Assembly (NCBI RefSeq): GCF_015680705.1
Contig: NZ_JADNYP010000003.1
Location: forward strand, 62,001 to 126,000
From: Pseudomonas fulva
GTDB lineage: Bacteria; Pseudomonadota; Gammaproteobacteria; Pseudomonadales; Pseudomonadaceae
DNA length: 64,000 nucleotides
Direction: 5' to 3'
The notes under the pieces were generated by a model. It was not told where the DNA came from. It saw only the letters and a program-made list of their open reading frames with translations, and did no database searches. Shown here piece by piece: positions 36,660-48,597 of this stretch. Both the position numbers and the translations under genes were made by a program. Each line of letters begins with the position of its first letter. Within the stretch, counting starts at the first letter, position 1.

Positions 36660-38393
36660 GTGATTGTAAGTCCCTGTAACGCACCAAGAATCCCCGGCAA
36701 TCGTCTGCGCAAGGCCCTGGCCGCCGGCGTGGCTCTGGTCGGCCTGTTGAGCGCCGGCCAGCTGTGGGCGTTCAATCTTGATGATGTGGCAGCCAAGGCC
36801 AAGGATCTGGCTGGTCAGAAATACGAGGCGCCCAAGAGCAACCTGCCAGCGGTCTTCCGCGACATGAAGTTCGCGGACTATCAGAAGATCCGCTTCCTGC
36901 AGGACAAGGCCGAGTGGGCCGGCGACAAGACCCCGTTCAAGCTGTCCTTCTATCACCAGGGCATGCACTTCGATACGCCGGTCAGGATCAACGAGGTCAC
37001 CGCCACCACGGTCGAGGAAATCAAGTACGACCCGAGCCGTTTCGATTTCGGTGACCTGCAGTTCGATGCCGACGCCACCAAGCAGCTCGGCTATGCGGGC
37101 TTCCGTGTGCTGTACCCGATCAACAAGGCGGACAAGCAGGACGAGATCATGACCCTGCTCGGCGCCAGCTATTTCCGCGTGGTCGGCAAGGGGCACGTGT
37201 ATGGCCTGTCGGCGCGTGGCCTGGCGATCGATACCGCGCTGCCATCGGGCGAGGAGTTCCCTCGCTTCCGCGAGTTCTGGATCGAACGCCCCAAGCCTGA
37301 AGACAAGCACCTGGTGATCTACGCGCTGCTCGATTCGCCGCGTTCGACCGGCGCCTACAAATTGATCCTGCGGCCCGGCAGCGACACCATCGTCGACGTC
37401 AAGTCGCGGGTGTTCCTGCGCGATCATGTGAGCCGCCTTGGCATCGCCCCGCTGACCAGCATGTTCCTGTTCGGCAGCAACCAGCCCTCCAAGGTGCTCA
37501 ACTATCGCCCGGCCCTGCATGATTCCGAAGGGCTTTCGATCCATGCCGGCAACGGCGAATGGCTGTGGCGCCCATTGAACAACCCCAGGCACCTGGCCGT
37601 GAGCAACTTCAGCGTGGAAAATCCGCGCGGGTTCGGTCTGCTCCAGCGTCAACGTGACTTCAGCCACTTCGAGGACCTGGACGACAACTACCAGAAGCGC
37701 CCGAGCGCCTGGATCGAGCCGCGTGGCGACTGGGGCAAAGGTACCGTCGACCTGGTGGAAATCCCCACCGCCGACGAAACCAACGACAACATCGTGGCGT
37801 TCTGGAGCCCGGAGAAACTGCCGGAGCCGGGCCAGCCGTTCGAGTACGACTACCGCCTGCACTGGACCATCGACGAGTCGCGGTTCCACTCGCCGGAGCT
37901 GGGCTGGGTCAAGAAGACCATGCGCTCGACCGGTGACGTCAAGCAGTCCAACCTGATCCGCCAGCCTGACGGCAGCATCGCCTTCCTGGTCGACTTCGAG
38001 GGCCCGGCACTGGCCGCGTTGCCCGAGGATACCCCGCTGCGCAGCCAGGTGAGCGTCGGCGACAATGCCGAGGTGGTCGAGAACAACCTGCGCCACAACC
38101 CCGAAACCAAGGGCTGGCGCCTGACCTTGCGACTGAAGGTCAAGGATCCGGCCAAGTCCACCGAAATGCGTGCCGCGCTGTTGCGTGACGTTCCGGTCGA
38201 GCCTGCCAAGCAGGTTCAGCCTGCCAGCGCTGGCAAGCAGGACAAGCCTGCCGCCCAGTCTGCCAAGCAGGACAAGGCTGCCAAGCCGACCGAGCAGGCT
38301 GCTGCCGAGGCGCCCGCCGTCGAAGAAAAACCGGCCACTACCGAGCAGGTGGTGACCGAGACCTGGAGCTATCAGTTGCCTGCCGATGAGTAA
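36660..38393 (+). CDS. opgG: Osmoregulated periplasmic glucan biosynthesis protein OpgG
   Basis: A 577-residue periplasmic protein required for branching and export of osmoregulated periplasmic glucans. GTG 36660 ([13 protein letters not shown]) is chosen: GAGG lies about 8 nt upstream and the signal peptide ([18 protein letters not shown], cleaved before FNLDD at about residue 37) is then correctly placed. An ATG at 36633 is a less likely start. The glucan-binding domain and carboxy-terminal Ig-like domain fill residues 38-515. The last 60 residues are a Lys/Ala/Gln-rich tail with [21 protein letters not shown] repeats. The gene overlaps opgH by 8 bp. Confidence 0.94.
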   Translation: MIVSPCNAPRIPGNRLRKALAAGVALVGLLSAGQLWAFNLDDVAAKAKDLAGQKYEAPKSNLPAVFRDMKFADYQKIRFLQDKAEWAGDKTPFKLSFYHQGMHFDTPVRINEVTATTVEEIKYDPSRFDFGDLQFDADATKQLGYAGFRVLYPINKADKQDEIMTLLGASYFRVVGKGHVYGLSARGLAIDTALPSGEEFPRFREFWIERPKPEDKHLVIYALLDSPRSTGAYKLILRPGSDTIVDVKSRVFLRDHVSRLGIAPLTSMFLFGSNQPSKVLNYRPALHDSEGLSIHAGNGEWLWRPLNNPRHLAVSNFSVENPRGFGLLQRQRDFSHFEDLDDNYQKRPSAWIEPRGDWGKGTVDLVEIPTADETNDNIVAFWSPEKLPEPGQPFEYDYRLHWTIDESRFHSPELGWVKKTMRSTGDVKQSNLIRQPDGSIAFLVDFEGPALAALPEDTPLRSQVSVGDNAEVVENNLRHNPETKGWRLTLRLKVKDPAKSTEMRAALLRDVPVEPAKQVQPASAGKQDKPAAQSAKQDKAAKPTEQAAAEAPAVEEKPATTEQVVTETWSYQLPADE

Positions 38394-40971
38394 CTCAAGC
38401 GCAAGGCCAGGATCGCTTGACGAGTACCTGGCCCACCTACCCCTGAGCGACGAGCAGCGTGCCGAGCTGGCCGGCTGCTCCTCGTTCGGCGAACTGCACC
38501 AGCGGTTGTCGGGCCAGTCGTGCACCGAGCCCGACGAAGCCGTGCAAGGCTCGGTGGCCACCCGCCTGGCCCTGGACTCGGCTGCCGACCTGGAGGACGC
38601 CGAGATGCTTGGCGTCGATGGCAACGGTCGGGTCGGCCTGAAGGTCGCCCCGCCGATCAGGCGCACCCGCATGCTGCCCGAGCCGTGGCGCACCAACGTC
38701 CTGGTACGCATCTGGCGGCGCCTGACCGGACGCTCCGTCGCCCCGCAGCCCAAGCTCGACCGCGAGCTTCGCGATCTGCCGGCGGCTCGCTGGCGCTGGG
38801 TAGGCTCGATGCGCCGCTACATCCTGCTGCTGCTGATGCTCGGCCAGACCGCCGTGGCCGGCTGGTACATGAAGGGTATCCTGCCGTACCAGGGCTGGTC
38901 TTTCGTCGATTTCGACGAGGTGGTGAACCAGCCGCTATGGGATACCGTGGTCCAGGTCTGGCCCTATGCGCTGCAGACGAGCATCCTGATCCTTTTCGGG
39001 ATTCTCTTCTGCTGGGTATCGGCCGGCTTCTGGACAGCCTTGATGGGGTTCCTCGAACTGCTCACCGGGCGCGACAAGTACCGCATTTCCGGGAGCAGCG
39101 CGGGTAACGAGCCGATCGCCGAGCAATCGCGTACCGCGATCGTCATGCCAATCTGCAACGAAGACGTTCCACGGGTGTTCGCCGGCCTGCGCGCCACGTT
39201 CGAATCGGTGGCTGCCACGGGCGACCTGGATCGGTTCGACTTCTTCGTGCTCAGCGACACCAACAACCCCGACATCGCCGTCGCCGAGCAGCAGGCCTGG
39301 CTCGAAGTCTGCCGCGAGGCCAAGGGTTTCGGCCGGATCTTCTATCGGCGCCGCCGCCGCCGGGTCAAGCGCAAGAGCGGCAACCTGGACGACTTCTGCC
39401 GCCGTTGGGGGAGCGACTACAAGTACATGGTCGTGCTCGACGCCGACAGCGTGATGAGTGGCGAATGCCTGACCAGCCTGGTGCGGCTGATGGAAGCCAA
39501 TCCGGATGCGGGGATCATTCAGACCGCGCCCAAGGCGTCCGGCATGGATACCCTGTATGCGCGTCTGCAGCAGTTCGCCACGCGTGTCTATGGGCCGCTG
39601 TTCACCGCTGGCCTGCATTTCTGGCAACTGGGTGAATCGCATTACTGGGGGCATAACGCGATCATTCGCATGAAGCCGTTCATCGAGCATTGTGCCCTCG
39701 CGCCGTTGCCGGGCAAGGGCGCCTTCGCCGGCGCGATCCTGTCGCACGACTTCGTCGAGGCCGCGTTGATGAGGCGAGCCGGCTGGGGCGTATGGATCGC
39801 CTACGACCTGCCAGGCAGCTACGAAGAACTGCCGCCCAACCTGCTCGACGAACTCAAGCGCGACAGGCGCTGGTGCCATGGCAACCTCATGAACTTCCGG
39901 CTGTTCCTGGTCAAGGGCATGCACCCGGTTCATCGCGCCGTGTTCCTGACCGGAGTGATGTCCTATCTGTCGGCGCCGCTGTGGTTCTTCTTCCTGGTGT
40001 TGTCCACCGCCTTGCTGGCCACCAACACCTTGATGGAGCCGCAATACTTCATCGAGCCGTTCCAGCTCTATCCGTTGTGGCCGCAATGGCATCCGGAGAA
40101 AGCCATTGCCCTGTTCTCCACGACCATCGTGCTGCTGTTCCTGCCCAAGCTGCTGAGCGTGGTGCTGATCTGGGCCAAGGGCGCGACCGAATTCGGCGGG
40201 CGGATCAAGGTGACGGTGTCGATGTTGCTGGAGATGCTGTTCTCCATGCTGCTGGCCCCGGTGCGGATGATCTTCCATACGCGCTTCGTGCTGGCTGCGT
40301 TCCTCGGCTGGGCGGCCACCTGGAACTCGCCGCAGCGTGATGACGATTCCACGCCATGGAGCGAGGCGGTGCGCCGCCATGGGCCGCAAACCCTGCTCGG
40401 CATTGCCTGGGCAGCGCTGGTGGCCTGGCTCAACCCAAGCTTCCTGTGGTGGCTGGCGCCGATCGTCGGTTCGCTGGTGCTGTCGATTCCGGTCTCGGTC
40501 ATTTCCAGCCGCGTGAATCTCGGCCTGCGTGCCAAGGACGAGAAACTGTTCCTCATTCCCGAGGAGTACGACACGCCCCAGGAGCTGCGAGCCACCGACC
40601 ACTATGCGCACGAAAACCGCTGGCATGCGATGCGTGACGGCTTCGTCCGCGCCGTGGTCGATCCGCGCCAGAACGCCTTGGCGTGCGCCATGGCCACGGC
40701 CCGCCACCGACATGCCGAACCGATCGAGAAACAGCGCGCGGCGAACCTGGCCAAGGCACTGGAAGTCGGGCCTCAGGCACTGGATGCTGCTACACGCCTG
40801 GCCCTGCTGAGCGACCCGGTCGCGCTGGCACGTCTGCATGAACGGGTCTGGAGCGAACAGCACCGGGCCTGGATCGACCTGTGGCGGGGTTCGATCGCCA
40901 ACGATCCGCATTCACCGTTGCTGCCCCTGCATCCGGAAGGCGGTGCGCAACCCGCACTGGCCAGCACCTGA
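38386..40971 (+). CDS. opgH: Glucan glucosyltransferase OpgH
   Basis: An 861-residue inner-membrane family-2 glycosyltransferase that polymerises and translocates the beta-1,2 glucan backbone of osmoregulated periplasmic glucans. After about 140 cytoplasmic residues come two membrane spans, then the catalytic domain with [30 protein letters not shown] (DxD) and [14 protein letters not shown] (here [10 protein letters not shown]) QxxRW-like motif, then five or six more spans. It overlaps opgG by 8 bp, so the pair is coupled. Confidence 0.95.
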   Translation: MSNSSARPGSLDEYLAHLPLSDEQRAELAGCSSFGELHQRLSGQSCTEPDEAVQGSVATRLALDSAADLEDAEMLGVDGNGRVGLKVAPPIRRTRMLPEPWRTNVLVRIWRRLTGRSVAPQPKLDRELRDLPAARWRWVGSMRRYILLLLMLGQTAVAGWYMKGILPYQGWSFVDFDEVVNQPLWDTVVQVWPYALQTSILILFGILFCWVSAGFWTALMGFLELLTGRDKYRISGSSAGNEPIAEQSRTAIVMPICNEDVPRVFAGLRATFESVAATGDLDRFDFFVLSDTNNPDIAVAEQQAWLEVCREAKGFGRIFYRRRRRRVKRKSGNLDDFCRRWGSDYKYMVVLDADSVMSGECLTSLVRLMEANPDAGIIQTAPKASGMDTLYARLQQFATRVYGPLFTAGLHFWQLGESHYWGHNAIIRMKPFIEHCALAPLPGKGAFAGAILSHDFVEAALMRRAGWGVWIAYDLPGSYEELPPNLLDELKRDRRWCHGNLMNFRLFLVKGMHPVHRAVFLTGVMSYLSAPLWFFFLVLSTALLATNTLMEPQYFIEPFQLYPLWPQWHPEKAIALFSTTIVLLFLPKLLSVVLIWAKGATEFGGRIKVTVSMLLEMLFSMLLAPVRMIFHTRFVLAAFLGWAATWNSPQRDDDSTPWSEAVRRHGPQTLLGIAWAALVAWLNPSFLWWLAPIVGSLVLSIPVSVISSRVNLGLRAKDEKLFLIPEEYDTPQELRATDHYAHENRWHAMRDGFVRAVVDPRQNALACAMATARHRHAEPIEKQRAANLAKALEVGPQALDAATRLALLSDPVALARLHERVWSEQHRAWIDLWRGSIANDPHSPLLPLHPEGGAQPALAST

Positions 40972-41195
40972 CCTGACCGAGCTTGGCCACGACCTGGGGC
41001 AATCGCCGTGCCCTGGGTCGCCCAGCCGATCAGCTCGTCGACCACCCATCATCGTTTTTGCCAGACAAAGTCCGTCGCGCCTCTAGGTGAGGAGGCGCGC
41101 ATGCGTTAGCATCGCTCCCCGAAAATGCCGATCGGTCTGTCAGACCTTGCAGCGGCACATAAGAAGATATGTCTTTCCTGCTAGGGGACCTGGTA
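40972..41195. other. opgH to ABC-transporter gap
   Basis: 224 bp. It contains a hairpin GCGCCTC-N8-GAGGCGC at 41077-41099 without a T-tract, then the leader of the transporter operon. No clear promoter boxes are seen. Confidence 0.4.
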
Positions 41196-41996
41196 ATGAT
41201 CAAGAAATACCTGTCGCGGCTCGTGCTCGGCATGACCGCTCTGCTCGCGGTTTCGGCGGTGCAGGCCGGTGCGATCGATGATGCGGTCAAGCGTGGCACC
41301 CTGCGTGTCGGCATGGATCCGACCTACATGCCGTTCCAGATGACCAACAAGCGCGGCGAGATCATCGGCTTCGAAGTGGACATTCTCAAGGCCATGGCCA
41401 AGTCCATGGGAGTCAAGCTGGAGACCGTTTCCACGGCCTACGACGGCATCATCCCGGCCCTGCTGACCGACAAGTTCGACATGATCGGCAGCGGCATGAC
41501 CCTGACCCAGGAACGCAACCTGCGCCTGAACTTCAGCGAACCCTTCATCGTGGTGGGCCAGACGCTGCTGATTCGCAAGGAGCTGGCAGGCGAGATCAAG
41601 TCCTACAAGGACCTGAACAACGAGAAGTACCGCATCACTTCCAAGCTGGGTACCACCGGCGAACTGGTGGCCCGCAAGCTGATTGCCAAGGCCAAGTACC
41701 ACGGCTACGACAACGAGCCCGAAGCGGTGATGGACGTGGTCAACGGCAAGGCCGATGCCTTCGTCTACGATGCGCCCTATAACGTGGTGGCGGTGGACAA
41801 GGTCGGTGGCGGCAAGCTGGTGTACCTGGACGAGCCGTTCACTTACGAGCCCCTGGCCTTCGGCCTGAAGAAAGGCGATCACGACAGCCTCAACTTCATC
41901 AACAATTTCCTGCACCAGATCAAGCACGACGGCACCTACGATCGTATCCACGACAAGTGGTTCAAGAACAAGGAATGGCTCAAGGAAATGGAATGA
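41196..41996 (+). CDS. Polar amino acid ABC transporter, periplasmic binding protein
   Basis: 266 residues with a Sec signal peptide (YLSRLVLGMTALLAVSAVQA, cleaved about residue 24) and the family-3 solute-binding fold: LRVGMDPTYMPFQMTNKRGEIIGFEVDI, DMIGSGMTLTQERNLRLNFSEP, YDAPYNVVAV. It captures an amino acid in the periplasm for the permease and ATPase encoded next. The exact substrate cannot be told. ATG 41196 follows AGGGGACC. A hairpin with a T-rich tail separates it from the permease gene. Confidence 0.9.
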   Translation: MIKKYLSRLVLGMTALLAVSAVQAGAIDDAVKRGTLRVGMDPTYMPFQMTNKRGEIIGFEVDILKAMAKSMGVKLETVSTAYDGIIPALLTDKFDMIGSGMTLTQERNLRLNFSEPFIVVGQTLLIRKELAGEIKSYKDLNNEKYRITSKLGTTGELVARKLIAKAKYHGYDNEPEAVMDVVNGKADAFVYDAPYNVVAVDKVGGGKLVYLDEPFTYEPLAFGLKKGDHDSLNFINNFLHQIKHDGTYDRIHDKWFKNKEWLKEME

Positions 41997-42027
41997 GCCT
42001 GGCCTGCTGACCAGTCTTTGACCCCGA

Positions 42028-42057
42028 CGCGCAGGCTGGCCCTGCGCGTTCGCTTTT
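42028..42057 (+). terminator. Intra-operon attenuating hairpin after the binding-protein gene
   Basis: CGCGCAGG, loop CTGGC, CCTGCGCG, then TTCGCTTTT, located between the binding-protein and permease genes. A partial terminator here would give more binding protein than membrane components. Confidence 0.75.
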
Positions 42058-42073
42058 ACGGAACGACCCGAAC

Positions 42074-43036
42074 GTGATCAAACACAACAAGGCCCGGTGG
42101 CCCTGGCACGGCCTTACGGCGCTGGTTCTGGTGGGCCTGGCGTTTAGTCTGTACCTGGCCACTTCCATGATTTCCTATGAGTGGCGCTGGAACCGTGTGC
42201 CGCAATATTTCCTCTACCAGGCCGAACAAGCCCAGCGCGCCGAAGGCTACGGCACGGTGCAGGACATCGTCGAGCAGGGCGAGCTGGCTCGAGTGACCCT
42301 GCGCGATGAGCACGGTGGCGAGCAGACGCTCGAGGTGGCCAAGGACAGCCTGCAAGTGAGCCGCGGCGACGATGTCGCCGAGGGCGACCAGGTTGGTGTC
42401 ACTCGCAGTTGGACGGCCGGGCCGTTGGCCTGGGGTCTGTGGACCACGCTGTGGATCTCGGTGGTGTCCGGCGCCTTGGGCTTGCTGGTCGGTCTGCTGG
42501 CGGGGCTTTGCCGGCTTTCGAACAATCCCACCTTGCGCGACCTGTCGACGGTCTATGTCGAACTGGTGCGCGGCACGCCCCTGCTGGTGCAGATCTTCAT
42601 CTTCTACTTCTTCATCGGCACGGTGCTGAACCTGTCGCGCGAATTTGCCGGGGTGGCTGCCCTGGCGCTGTTCACCGGGGCCTACGTGGCGGAAATCGTG
42701 CGTGCCGGGGTGCAGTCCATCGCCAAGGGCCAGAGCGAAGCCGCGCGCTCGCTGGGACTCAATGCCAGCCAGTCCATGCGCCACGTGATCCTGCCCCAGG
42801 CGTTCAAGCGGGTGCTGCCGCCACTGGCAGGGCAGTTCATCAGCCTGGTCAAGGACACCTCGCTGGTTTCGGTGATCGCTATCACCGAGCTGACCAAGAG
42901 CGGCCGCGAGGCCATCACGACATCCTTCTCGACCTTCGAGATCTGGTTCTGCGTAGCAGGCTTGTACCTGCTGATCAACCTGCCGCTGTCGCACCTCGCC
43001 AGCCGGCTCGAACGGAGACTTGCGCAAAGTGATTGA
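42074..43036 (+). CDS. Polar amino acid ABC transporter, permease
   Basis: 320 residues, GTG start at 42074. The first membrane span is followed by about 80 non-membrane residues ([13 protein letters not shown] ... VGVTRSW), then a typical HisM-type permease core with [16 protein letters not shown] and the EAA loop [22 protein letters not shown] that docks the ATPase. The extra periplasmic stretch between span 1 and the core is longer than in small permeases. It overlaps the ATPase gene by 8 bp. Confidence 0.92.
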   Translation: MIKHNKARWPWHGLTALVLVGLAFSLYLATSMISYEWRWNRVPQYFLYQAEQAQRAEGYGTVQDIVEQGELARVTLRDEHGGEQTLEVAKDSLQVSRGDDVAEGDQVGVTRSWTAGPLAWGLWTTLWISVVSGALGLLVGLLAGLCRLSNNPTLRDLSTVYVELVRGTPLLVQIFIFYFFIGTVLNLSREFAGVAALALFTGAYVAEIVRAGVQSIAKGQSEAARSLGLNASQSMRHVILPQAFKRVLPPLAGQFISLVKDTSLVSVIAITELTKSGREAITTSFSTFEIWFCVAGLYLLINLPLSHLASRLERRLAQSD

Positions 43037-43763
43037 AGTACGTGACCTGCTGAAAGTCTTCGATACCCGTGGCCATGTGGTGCGCGCCGTGGACAGCGTG
43101 ACGACGACGGTGGCCAAGGGCGAAGTGGTCGTGGTGCTTGGCCCCTCGGGTTCCGGCAAGTCCACCTTCCTGCGCTGCCTCAATGGCCTCGAGGATTTCG
43201 ACGCTGGTCATGTGTCGATCAATGGCCTGGCGCTGGATGATCCGAAGACCGACATCAACGCCTACCGTCGCGAAGTCGGCATGGTGTTCCAACATTTCAA
43301 CCTGTTTCCGCACATGACCGTGCTGGAGAACCTGTGCCTGGCGCAGAAAGTGGTTCGCAAGCGTGGCAAGGCCGAACGCGAGGCCAAGGCACGGATGTTG
43401 CTGAAAAAAGTCGGCATTGCCCAGAAAGCCAACGAATATCCATCCCGGCTGTCTGGCGGCCAGCAGCAACGGGTAGCCATCGCGCGCGCCCTGGCCATGG
43501 ATCCGCAGGTCATGCTCTTCGACGAACCGACCTCGGCCCTCGACCCGGAAATGGTCGGCGAGGTGCTCGATGTCATGAAGACCTTGGCGCAGGAAGGCAT
43601 GACCATGGTCTGCGTGACCCATGAGATGGGCTTCGCCCGCGAGGTCGCCGATCGCGTGCTGTTCTTCGATCATGGCAAGCTGCTGGAGGATGCCGCCCCC
43701 GAAGCGTTCTTCAGCGCCCCCAACGACGCACGGGCCCAGGCTTTCCTGCGTCAGGTGCTTTGA
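43029..43763 (+). CDS. Polar amino acid ABC transporter, ATP-binding protein
   Basis: A 244-residue ATPase: Walker [11 protein letters not shown]-loop [15 protein letters not shown], signature [15 protein letters not shown], Walker [14 protein letters not shown]-loop VTHEMGFAR. It energises the permease. GTG 43029 is chosen; GGAG lies 11 nt upstream, whereas the TTG at 43020 sits almost on top of that ribosome site. It forms one operon with the preceding two genes. Confidence 0.93.
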   Translation: MIEVRDLLKVFDTRGHVVRAVDSVTTTVAKGEVVVVLGPSGSGKSTFLRCLNGLEDFDAGHVSINGLALDDPKTDINAYRREVGMVFQHFNLFPHMTVLENLCLAQKVVRKRGKAEREAKARMLLKKVGIAQKANEYPSRLSGGQQQRVAIARALAMDPQVMLFDEPTSALDPEMVGEVLDVMKTLAQEGMTMVCVTHEMGFAREVADRVLFFDHGKLLEDAAPEAFFSAPNDARAQAFLRQVL

Positions 43764-43984
43764 GACGTCGCCCTTGCCCTATGTATATGAGGCAGGAGGG
43801 TTCCAGGGCTGCAACGCGGCCCAAGAAAAACCAGGCAAGACGGGCTTGCAGGACCATCGGTGGGGTGTTCGCAACGCCGCCGTCGGGGCGCCGAGCCGGC
43901 GGCAATGACCCGCAAGGTGGGCCAGAGCTGCGACGGGCAACGAAGCGGTTCACGGATGGATGCGTGCTACGCTCTGTCTTGCCG

Positions 43985-44692
43985 CTAAAAAAGCCGGGCA
44001 AGAAGCGCAGTGACCGCCGTCTCGACGCGCAGGATGCGCTCCCCCAACTGAACCGGTTGCAGGCCGGCCCTGCTCAGCAGGTCGATCTCATAGGGAATCC
44101 AGCCGCCCTCCGGGCCGATGGCCAGGGTCACGGCCGAAGCGACCGCGCGCGGGCAGGCAGGGTAAGGACCGGGGTGACCGACCAAGCCGAGGGTACCGTC
44201 GGCGATGGCCGGCAAACGATCCTCGACGAACGGCTTGAAGCGTTTTTCGATGAGCACTTCGGGCAGCACCGTATCGCGGGCCTGTTCGAGCCCCAGGACA
44301 AGGTTCTCGCGAATCGCCGCGGGATCGAGGAAGGGGGTTTGCCAAAAGCTTTTTTCTACCCGGTAGCTGTTGACCAGGACCAGCCTCGGTACACCCAGGG
44401 TCGCCACGCTCTGGAAAACCCTGCGCAGCATCTTCGGGCGGGGCAGGGCCAATACCAAGGTCAGCGGCAATTTGGCCGGAGGCGCCTGCTCGAAGCCGAC
44501 CTCGAGCTCGGCTTCGTGCCCTTCCAGGCGGACTACCCGCGCCTGGCCCATGGCGCCCCCCAGCCGGCCCACGCGCAGGTGGTCACCAACGGCGACCCGA
44601 TGGATCTGCTGCATGTGGATGAAGCGTCGGTCGGCCAGGACCACGCGATCGGCCGCGATGAAGTCGGTGTCCTCGAGCAGCAGCAGGTTCAC
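43985..44692 (-). CDS. rsmE: 16S rRNA (uracil(1498)-N(3))-methyltransferase RsmE
   Basis: A 235-residue SPOUT methyltransferase acting on U1498 of assembled 30S subunits. The amino-terminal PUA-like domain contains [20 protein letters not shown] sequence; the carboxy-terminal knot has [16 protein letters not shown] and [12 protein letters not shown]. It overlaps tatC by 4 bp (ATGA) as the last member of the ubiE...tatABC run. Confidence 0.94.
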   Translation of the reverse strand: MNLLLLEDTDFIAADRVVLADRRFIHMQQIHRVAVGDHLRVGRLGGAMGQARVVRLEGHEAELEVGFEQAPPAKLPLTLVLALPRPKMLRRVFQSVATLGVPRLVLVNSYRVEKSFWQTPFLDPAAIRENLVLGLEQARDTVLPEVLIEKRFKPFVEDRLPAIADGTLGLVGHPGPYPACPRAVASAVTLAIGPEGGWIPYEIDLLSRAGLQPVQLGERILRVETAVTALLARLF

Positions 44693-45477
44693 GGCTGGGT
44701 CGCTGGCGGTTGGTCATCGGGGTTGTCGGTGGCGTCGCGTTCCGCGCTGCGCTTGCGGATCAGGCTGCCGCACAGCACGCCGACCTCGAACAGCAACCAC
44801 ATCGGCACCGCCAGCAGAGTCTGGGAGAAGATGTCCGGTGGTGTCAGCACCATCCCGACCACGAAGCAGCCGATGATCACATAGGGCCGGACCTTCTTGA
44901 GGTACTGCACGTCGACCACGCCGATCCATACCAGCAGCACCACGGCCACCGGTATCTCGAACGCCACGCCGAAGGCGAAGAACAGCGTCATGACGAAGTC
45001 CAGGTAGCTGGATATGTCCGTCATCATCGAAACGCCCTCGGGTGTCGCCGCGGCGAAGAAGCCGAAGATCAGCGGGAACACCAAGAAATAAGCGAAAGCC
45101 ATGCCGGCGTAGAACAGGATGATGCTCGACACCAGCAACGGGATGGCAATGCGCTTCTCGTGACGATACAGGCCCGGCGCGATGAACCCCCAGACCTGCT
45201 GCAGGATGAACGGCACGGCCAGGAACAGCGAGACGGTCATGGTCAGCTTGAACGGCGTCAGGAACGGCGAGGCCACGTCGGTGGCGATCATCGTGGCGTT
45301 GGCCGGCAGGTGCGCGCGCAGGGGCGCCGAGACCAGGGTGTAGATCTGCTGGGCGAACGAGAACAGCCCGGCAAAGATCAGAAGGATGGCGGCAACGCAG
45401 CGCAGCAGGCGTGTGCGCAATTCGGTCAGGTGCGATACCAGCGGCATCGGCTGGTCATGTTCCGGAGTTTCGCTCAT
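44689..45477 (-). CDS. tatC: Twin-arginine translocase subunit TatC
   Basis: 262 residues, six membrane spans. It is the receptor that binds twin-arginine signal peptides with TatB. Conserved features: [11 protein letters not shown] at the amino end, [13 protein letters not shown], a [14 protein letters not shown] span, and [12 protein letters not shown]. The ATGA overlaps at both ends tie it to tatB and rsmE. Substrates in pseudomonads include redox enzymes and phospholipases (known for the family). Confidence 0.97.
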   Translation of the reverse strand: MSETPEHDQPMPLVSHLTELRTRLLRCVAAILLIFAGLFSFAQQIYTLVSAPLRAHLPANATMIATDVASPFLTPFKLTMTVSLFLAVPFILQQVWGFIAPGLYRHEKRIAIPLLVSSIILFYAGMAFAYFLVFPLIFGFFAAATPEGVSMMTDISSYLDFVMTLFFAFGVAFEIPVAVVLLVWIGVVDVQYLKKVRPYVIIGCFVVGMVLTPPDIFSQTLLAVPMWLLFEVGVLCGSLIRKRSAERDATDNPDDQPPATQP

Positions 45478-45884
45478 GGGTTCTTGGGCGGCTCTGAAGG
45501 TTTCGGCAAGTCGGGTTGCGCGCCGCTCTTGGCCGCGACTTCGTTCGCGTCGGCCGTAGGCGCAGTGATCGCTGGAGCAACCGCGGCAGGATCAGGATCC
45601 GCTTGCGTGGCGGCGCTCGCCGGTGCCGACGAAGCCGTCTTCGGGTCGAGGATGCGCCGCGCTTCCTGCTCCATCGAAAGGATGTGCTCGTTATGCAGCT
45701 GACGGCGGATATCATCGGCGCCGATCTCGCGCTCGACCTCCATGCGGATGCTGTTGAAGCTGCGCTTGAGCCGACCGATCCACAGCCCGGCGGTGCGTGC
45801 CGCGCCAGGCAGGCGCTCAGGACCCAGCACGAGCAAGGCCACCAGGCTGACGAGCAGAAGCTCGCTGAAGCTGATCCCGAACAT
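45474..45884 (-). CDS. tatB: Twin-arginine translocase subunit TatB
   Basis: 136 residues: a short amino-terminal membrane helix ([26 protein letters not shown]), an amphipathic helix, then an acidic/alanine-proline-rich tail. The membrane-helix glutamate and the GPERLP hinge are characteristic. It works with TatC in signal-peptide recognition. It lies 3 bp from tatA. Confidence 0.95.
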   Translation of the reverse strand: MFGISFSELLLVSLVALLVLGPERLPGAARTAGLWIGRLKRSFNSIRMEVEREIGADDIRRQLHNEHILSMEQEARRILDPKTASSAPASAATQADPDPAAVAPAITAPTADANEVAAKSGAQPDLPKPSEPPKNP

Positions 45885-45887
45885 GGG

Positions 45888-46166
45888 TCAGTCTTTCCGT
45901 TGCGTTTCTTGTGCTGGCCTTGCCTGGCCATCGAAGGTGTTGGGCTGGTTCAGTGGCGCGGTATCGTGGGGCTGGACCGGTTGCACAGGTGTCACCGGCG
46001 GCGGAGTCTGCTCGGTGGGCTTGTGCTCTTCGTCGTTCATCGCCTTGCGAAAGCCCTTGATCGACTCGCCCAGGTCGCTGCCAAAGTTCTTCAGCTTCTT
46101 GGTGCCGAATACCAGCACCACGACCACCAGCAGGACGATCCAGTGTTTCCAGTCAAAAATACCCAT
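45888..46166 (-). CDS. tatA: Twin-arginine translocase pore subunit TatA
   Basis: 92 residues: a membrane helix ([13 protein letters not shown]), the [24 protein letters not shown] hinge and amphipathic helix, then a proline-rich cytoplasmic tail ([14 protein letters not shown]). TatA oligomerises to form the translocation path. Phenylalanine-glycine at the hinge distinguishes it from TatB. Confidence 0.95.
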   Translation of the reverse strand: MGIFDWKHWIVLLVVVVLVFGTKKLKNFGSDLGESIKGFRKAMNDEEHKPTEQTPPPVTPVQPVQPHDTAPLNQPNTFDGQARPAQETQRKD

Positions 46167-46187
46167 GGGGTTCTCCTAGTTCCTTGA

Positions 46188-46523
46188 TCAGGCGGAAGGT
46201 TGCCGAGCGGCTTTCTCGGCATGCCCGGAAAGACCGAAGCGTCGTTCGAGTTCGTCGAGCACGGCTTGCGGATGCTGACCCAGCGCGCTGAGCATGACCA
46301 GACTGTGGAACCACAGGTCGGCCGTCTCGTAGATGACGTCGCTGCAGTCCCTGCTGATGGCGGCATCCTTGGCGGCGATGATGGTTTCGACCGCTTCCTC
46401 GCCAACTTTCTCCAATATCTTGTTGAGTCCCTTGTGATGCAGGCTGGCCACGTAGGAGCTGTCAGGCGCCGCGTGCTTGCGGGCTTCGAGTACTTCGGCG
46501 AGGCGGCTCAGGGTGTCGTTCAT
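46188..46523 (-). CDS. hisE: Phosphoribosyl-ATP diphosphatase
   Basis: A 111-residue enzyme for the second step of histidine synthesis (PR-ATP to PR-AMP). MazG-like core: [21 protein letters not shown], then [19 protein letters not shown], with the acidic metal ligands EExxE/ExxD. ATG 46523 is 1 bp from the hisI stop. The frame also opens 9 codons further upstream inside hisI, without a ribosome site. Confidence 0.95.
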   Translation of the reverse strand: MNDTLSRLAEVLEARKHAAPDSSYVASLHHKGLNKILEKVGEEAVETIIAAKDAAISRDCSDVIYETADLWFHSLVMLSALGQHPQAVLDELERRFGLSGHAEKAARQPSA

Positions 46524-46524
46524 G

Positions 46525-46917
46525 TCAGTGTCCTGCGCTGTAGATGGCATCGGGATCCTTGAGGACCGGATCGACGGTCTTCCACCGGCCCTCCTCGAAG
46601 ACCCGGTAGAAGCAGCTTTCGCGGCCCGTATGGCAAGCGATCTGGCCGAGCTGCTCGACCATCAAGATGATCACGTCGGCATCGCAGTCCAGGCGCATTT
46701 CATGCAGCTTCTGCACGTGCCCCGATTCCTCGCCCTTGCGCCACAGCTTGCCACGCGAGCGTGACCAGTAGATGGCACGTCGTTCGGCAGCGGTGAGGGC
46801 CAGGGACTCACGGTTCATCCAGGCCATCATCAAGACGCGCCCGGTCTTGTGATCCTGGGCGATGGCAGGCACCAGGCCATCGCTGTTCCATCTGATCTCG
46901 TCCAGCCAGTCTTTCAT
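46525..46917 (-). CDS. hisI: Phosphoribosyl-AMP cyclohydrolase
   Basis: A 130-residue Zn/Mg enzyme for the third step of histidine synthesis. The metal-binding motifs RLDCDADVI and CHTGRESCF supply the three cysteines. GGAG precedes the paired ATG codons; 46917 ([10 protein letters not shown]) gives the family length. hisI and hisE are separate genes here, unlike the fused enteric hisIE. Confidence 0.95.
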   Translation of the reverse strand: MKDWLDEIRWNSDGLVPAIAQDHKTGRVLMMAWMNRESLALTAAERRAIYWSRSRGKLWRKGEESGHVQKLHEMRLDCDADVIILMVEQLGQIACHTGRESCFYRVFEEGRWKTVDPVLKDPDAIYSAGH

Positions 46918-46989
46918 CATCGACTCCAAAGCCGGGCCCGTTCCTGTACCGGCCCCTGCTGCTAGTTTGCCAGCCGGGGACCCGACTGG

Positions 46990-48597
46990 CTATCGGCGAA
47001 CGATGAGATAGAGCCCGCCGGCAAGCATCAGCCAGGCTGGCCAGGCGGCCGGCGCGGCAAGACTCGCCGCGCTCGCCGCCAGGGTAGCACCGCCGCCGAG
47101 CAGGCCGGCACCGAGCAGGCGTAGCGGCCAGCGCTCGTCGTCGCGCTGGCGTGGCATCTTCGGATCGTGCAGGTGTGGTTGCGACAGGCGCTCGAGCAGG
47201 TCGCGGGTCATGTCGGCCAGGTGCGGCAGCTGCTCGACCTGGCTTTGCAGGTTGCCAAGCACGGCCTTGGGGCTGTAACGCTCGCGCATCCAGCGTTCCA
47301 GATAGGGCTTGGCAGTGGTCCAGAGGTCCAGGTCAGGATACAACTGTCGACCCAGACCCTCGATGTTCAGCAAGGTCTTCTGCAGCAGTACCAGCTGTGG
47401 CTGGACTTCCATGTTGAAGCGCCGGGCGGTCTCGAACAGGCGCATCAGTACCTGGCCGAAGGAAATGTCCTTGAGCGGTTTTTCGAAGATCGGCTCGCAC
47501 ACGGTGCGGATCGCCGCCTCGAACTCGTTCAGCTTGGTCTGCGCCGGCACCCAGCCCGAATCGATGTGCAACTGGGCGACCCGGCGATAGTCGCGCTTGA
47601 AGAAGGCGAACAGGTTGCGTGCCAGGTAATCCTGGTCTTGCGGCGTCAGGCTGCCGACGATGCCACAGTCGATGGCGATGTACTGGGGGCTCCAGGGCTT
47701 GACGTTGCTGACGAAGATATTGCCCGGATGCATGTCGGCATGGAAGAAGCTGTCACGGAACACCTGGGTGAAGAAGATCTCCACTCCGCGCTCGGCCAGC
47801 AGCTTCATGTCGGTGCGCTGGTCGGCCAAAGTCGCCAGGTCGGTCACCGGCACGCCATAGATCCGCTCCATCACCAGCACCTTCGGACGACACCAGTCCC
47901 AGTACACCTGGGGCACGTACATCAGCTCCGAGCCTTCGAAGTTGCGGCGCAGCTGGCTGGCGTTAGCGGCCTCGCGCAGCAGGTCGAGTTCGTCGTAGAT
48001 GGTCTTGGCGTAGTCGCCGACCACTTCCACCGGATGCAGGCGGCGCGCATCGGCCGAGACACGCTCGGCGCCCCTGGCGATCAGGAACAGCCAGGCCAGG
48101 TCCTGGGCAATGATCGGCTTGAGCCCGGGCCGCACCACCTTGACCACCACTTCCTCGCCGCTCTTGAGCCGCGCGGCATGGACCTGGGCCACCGATGCCG
48201 AAGCCAGGGGCTCGACGTCGAAGCGGCTGAAGACTTCGCCAATGCTGGCGCCCAGCTGGGCTTCGATCAGCGCCATGGCCTTGCGTGGGTCGAACGGCGG
48301 GACCCGATCCTGCAGCAGCATCAGTTCGTCGGCCACGTCGGCCGGCAATAGGTCGCGGCGAGTGGACAGCAATTGGCCGAACTTGATGAAGATCGGCCCC
48401 AGTTCCTGCAACGCCATGCGCAGGCGCGCGCCACGGTTGTGCGCCGGTGGCTTGCGCGGCAGCCAGCGCCACGGCATGAACAGGCGCAGGCTCTTCAGCC
48501 ACCAGGGCAGGGGCAGGTCGAACAGCAGGTCGTCGAGGCGATGGCGGATCACGACGCGCTGGATGCGCAACAGACGGCGGACGGCAAGCAGCTTCAT
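46990..48597 (-). CDS. ubiB: Ubiquinone biosynthesis ATPase/kinase-like protein UbiB
   Basis: A 535-residue ABC1/ADCK-family protein needed for ubiquinone synthesis. The KxGQ motif is in [28 protein letters not shown], the invariant FHADMHPGN and [10 protein letters not shown] are present. Two carboxy-terminal membrane spans ([16 protein letters not shown] and [15 protein letters not shown]) anchor it in the inner membrane. Overlaps ubiJ by 4 bp. Confidence 0.96.
   Translation of the reverse strand: MKLLAVRRLLRIQRVVIRHRLDDLLFDLPLPWWLKSLRLFMPWRWLPRKPPAHNRGARLRMALQELGPIFIKFGQLLSTRRDLLPADVADELMLLQDRVPPFDPRKAMALIEAQLGASIGEVFSRFDVEPLASASVAQVHAARLKSGEEVVVKVVRPGLKPIIAQDLAWLFLIARGAERVSADARRLHPVEVVGDYAKTIYDELDLLREAANASQLRRNFEGSELMYVPQVYWDWCRPKVLVMERIYGVPVTDLATLADQRTDMKLLAERGVEIFFTQVFRDSFFHADMHPGNIFVSNVKPWSPQYIAIDCGIVGSLTPQDQDYLARNLFAFFKRDYRRVAQLHIDSGWVPAQTKLNEFEAAIRTVCEPIFEKPLKDISFGQVLMRLFETARRFNMEVQPQLVLLQKTLLNIEGLGRQLYPDLDLWTTAKPYLERWMRERYSPKAVLGNLQSQVEQLPHLADMTRDLLERLSQPHLHDPKMPRQRDDERWPLRLLGAGLLGGGATLAASAASLAAPAAWPAWLMLAGGLYLIVRR

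Noticed and set aside
41077..41099. GCGCCTC/GAGGCGC hairpin as the opgH terminator
   Set aside because: No T-tract and more than 100 bp past the stop; not convincing, noted only in the gap description.
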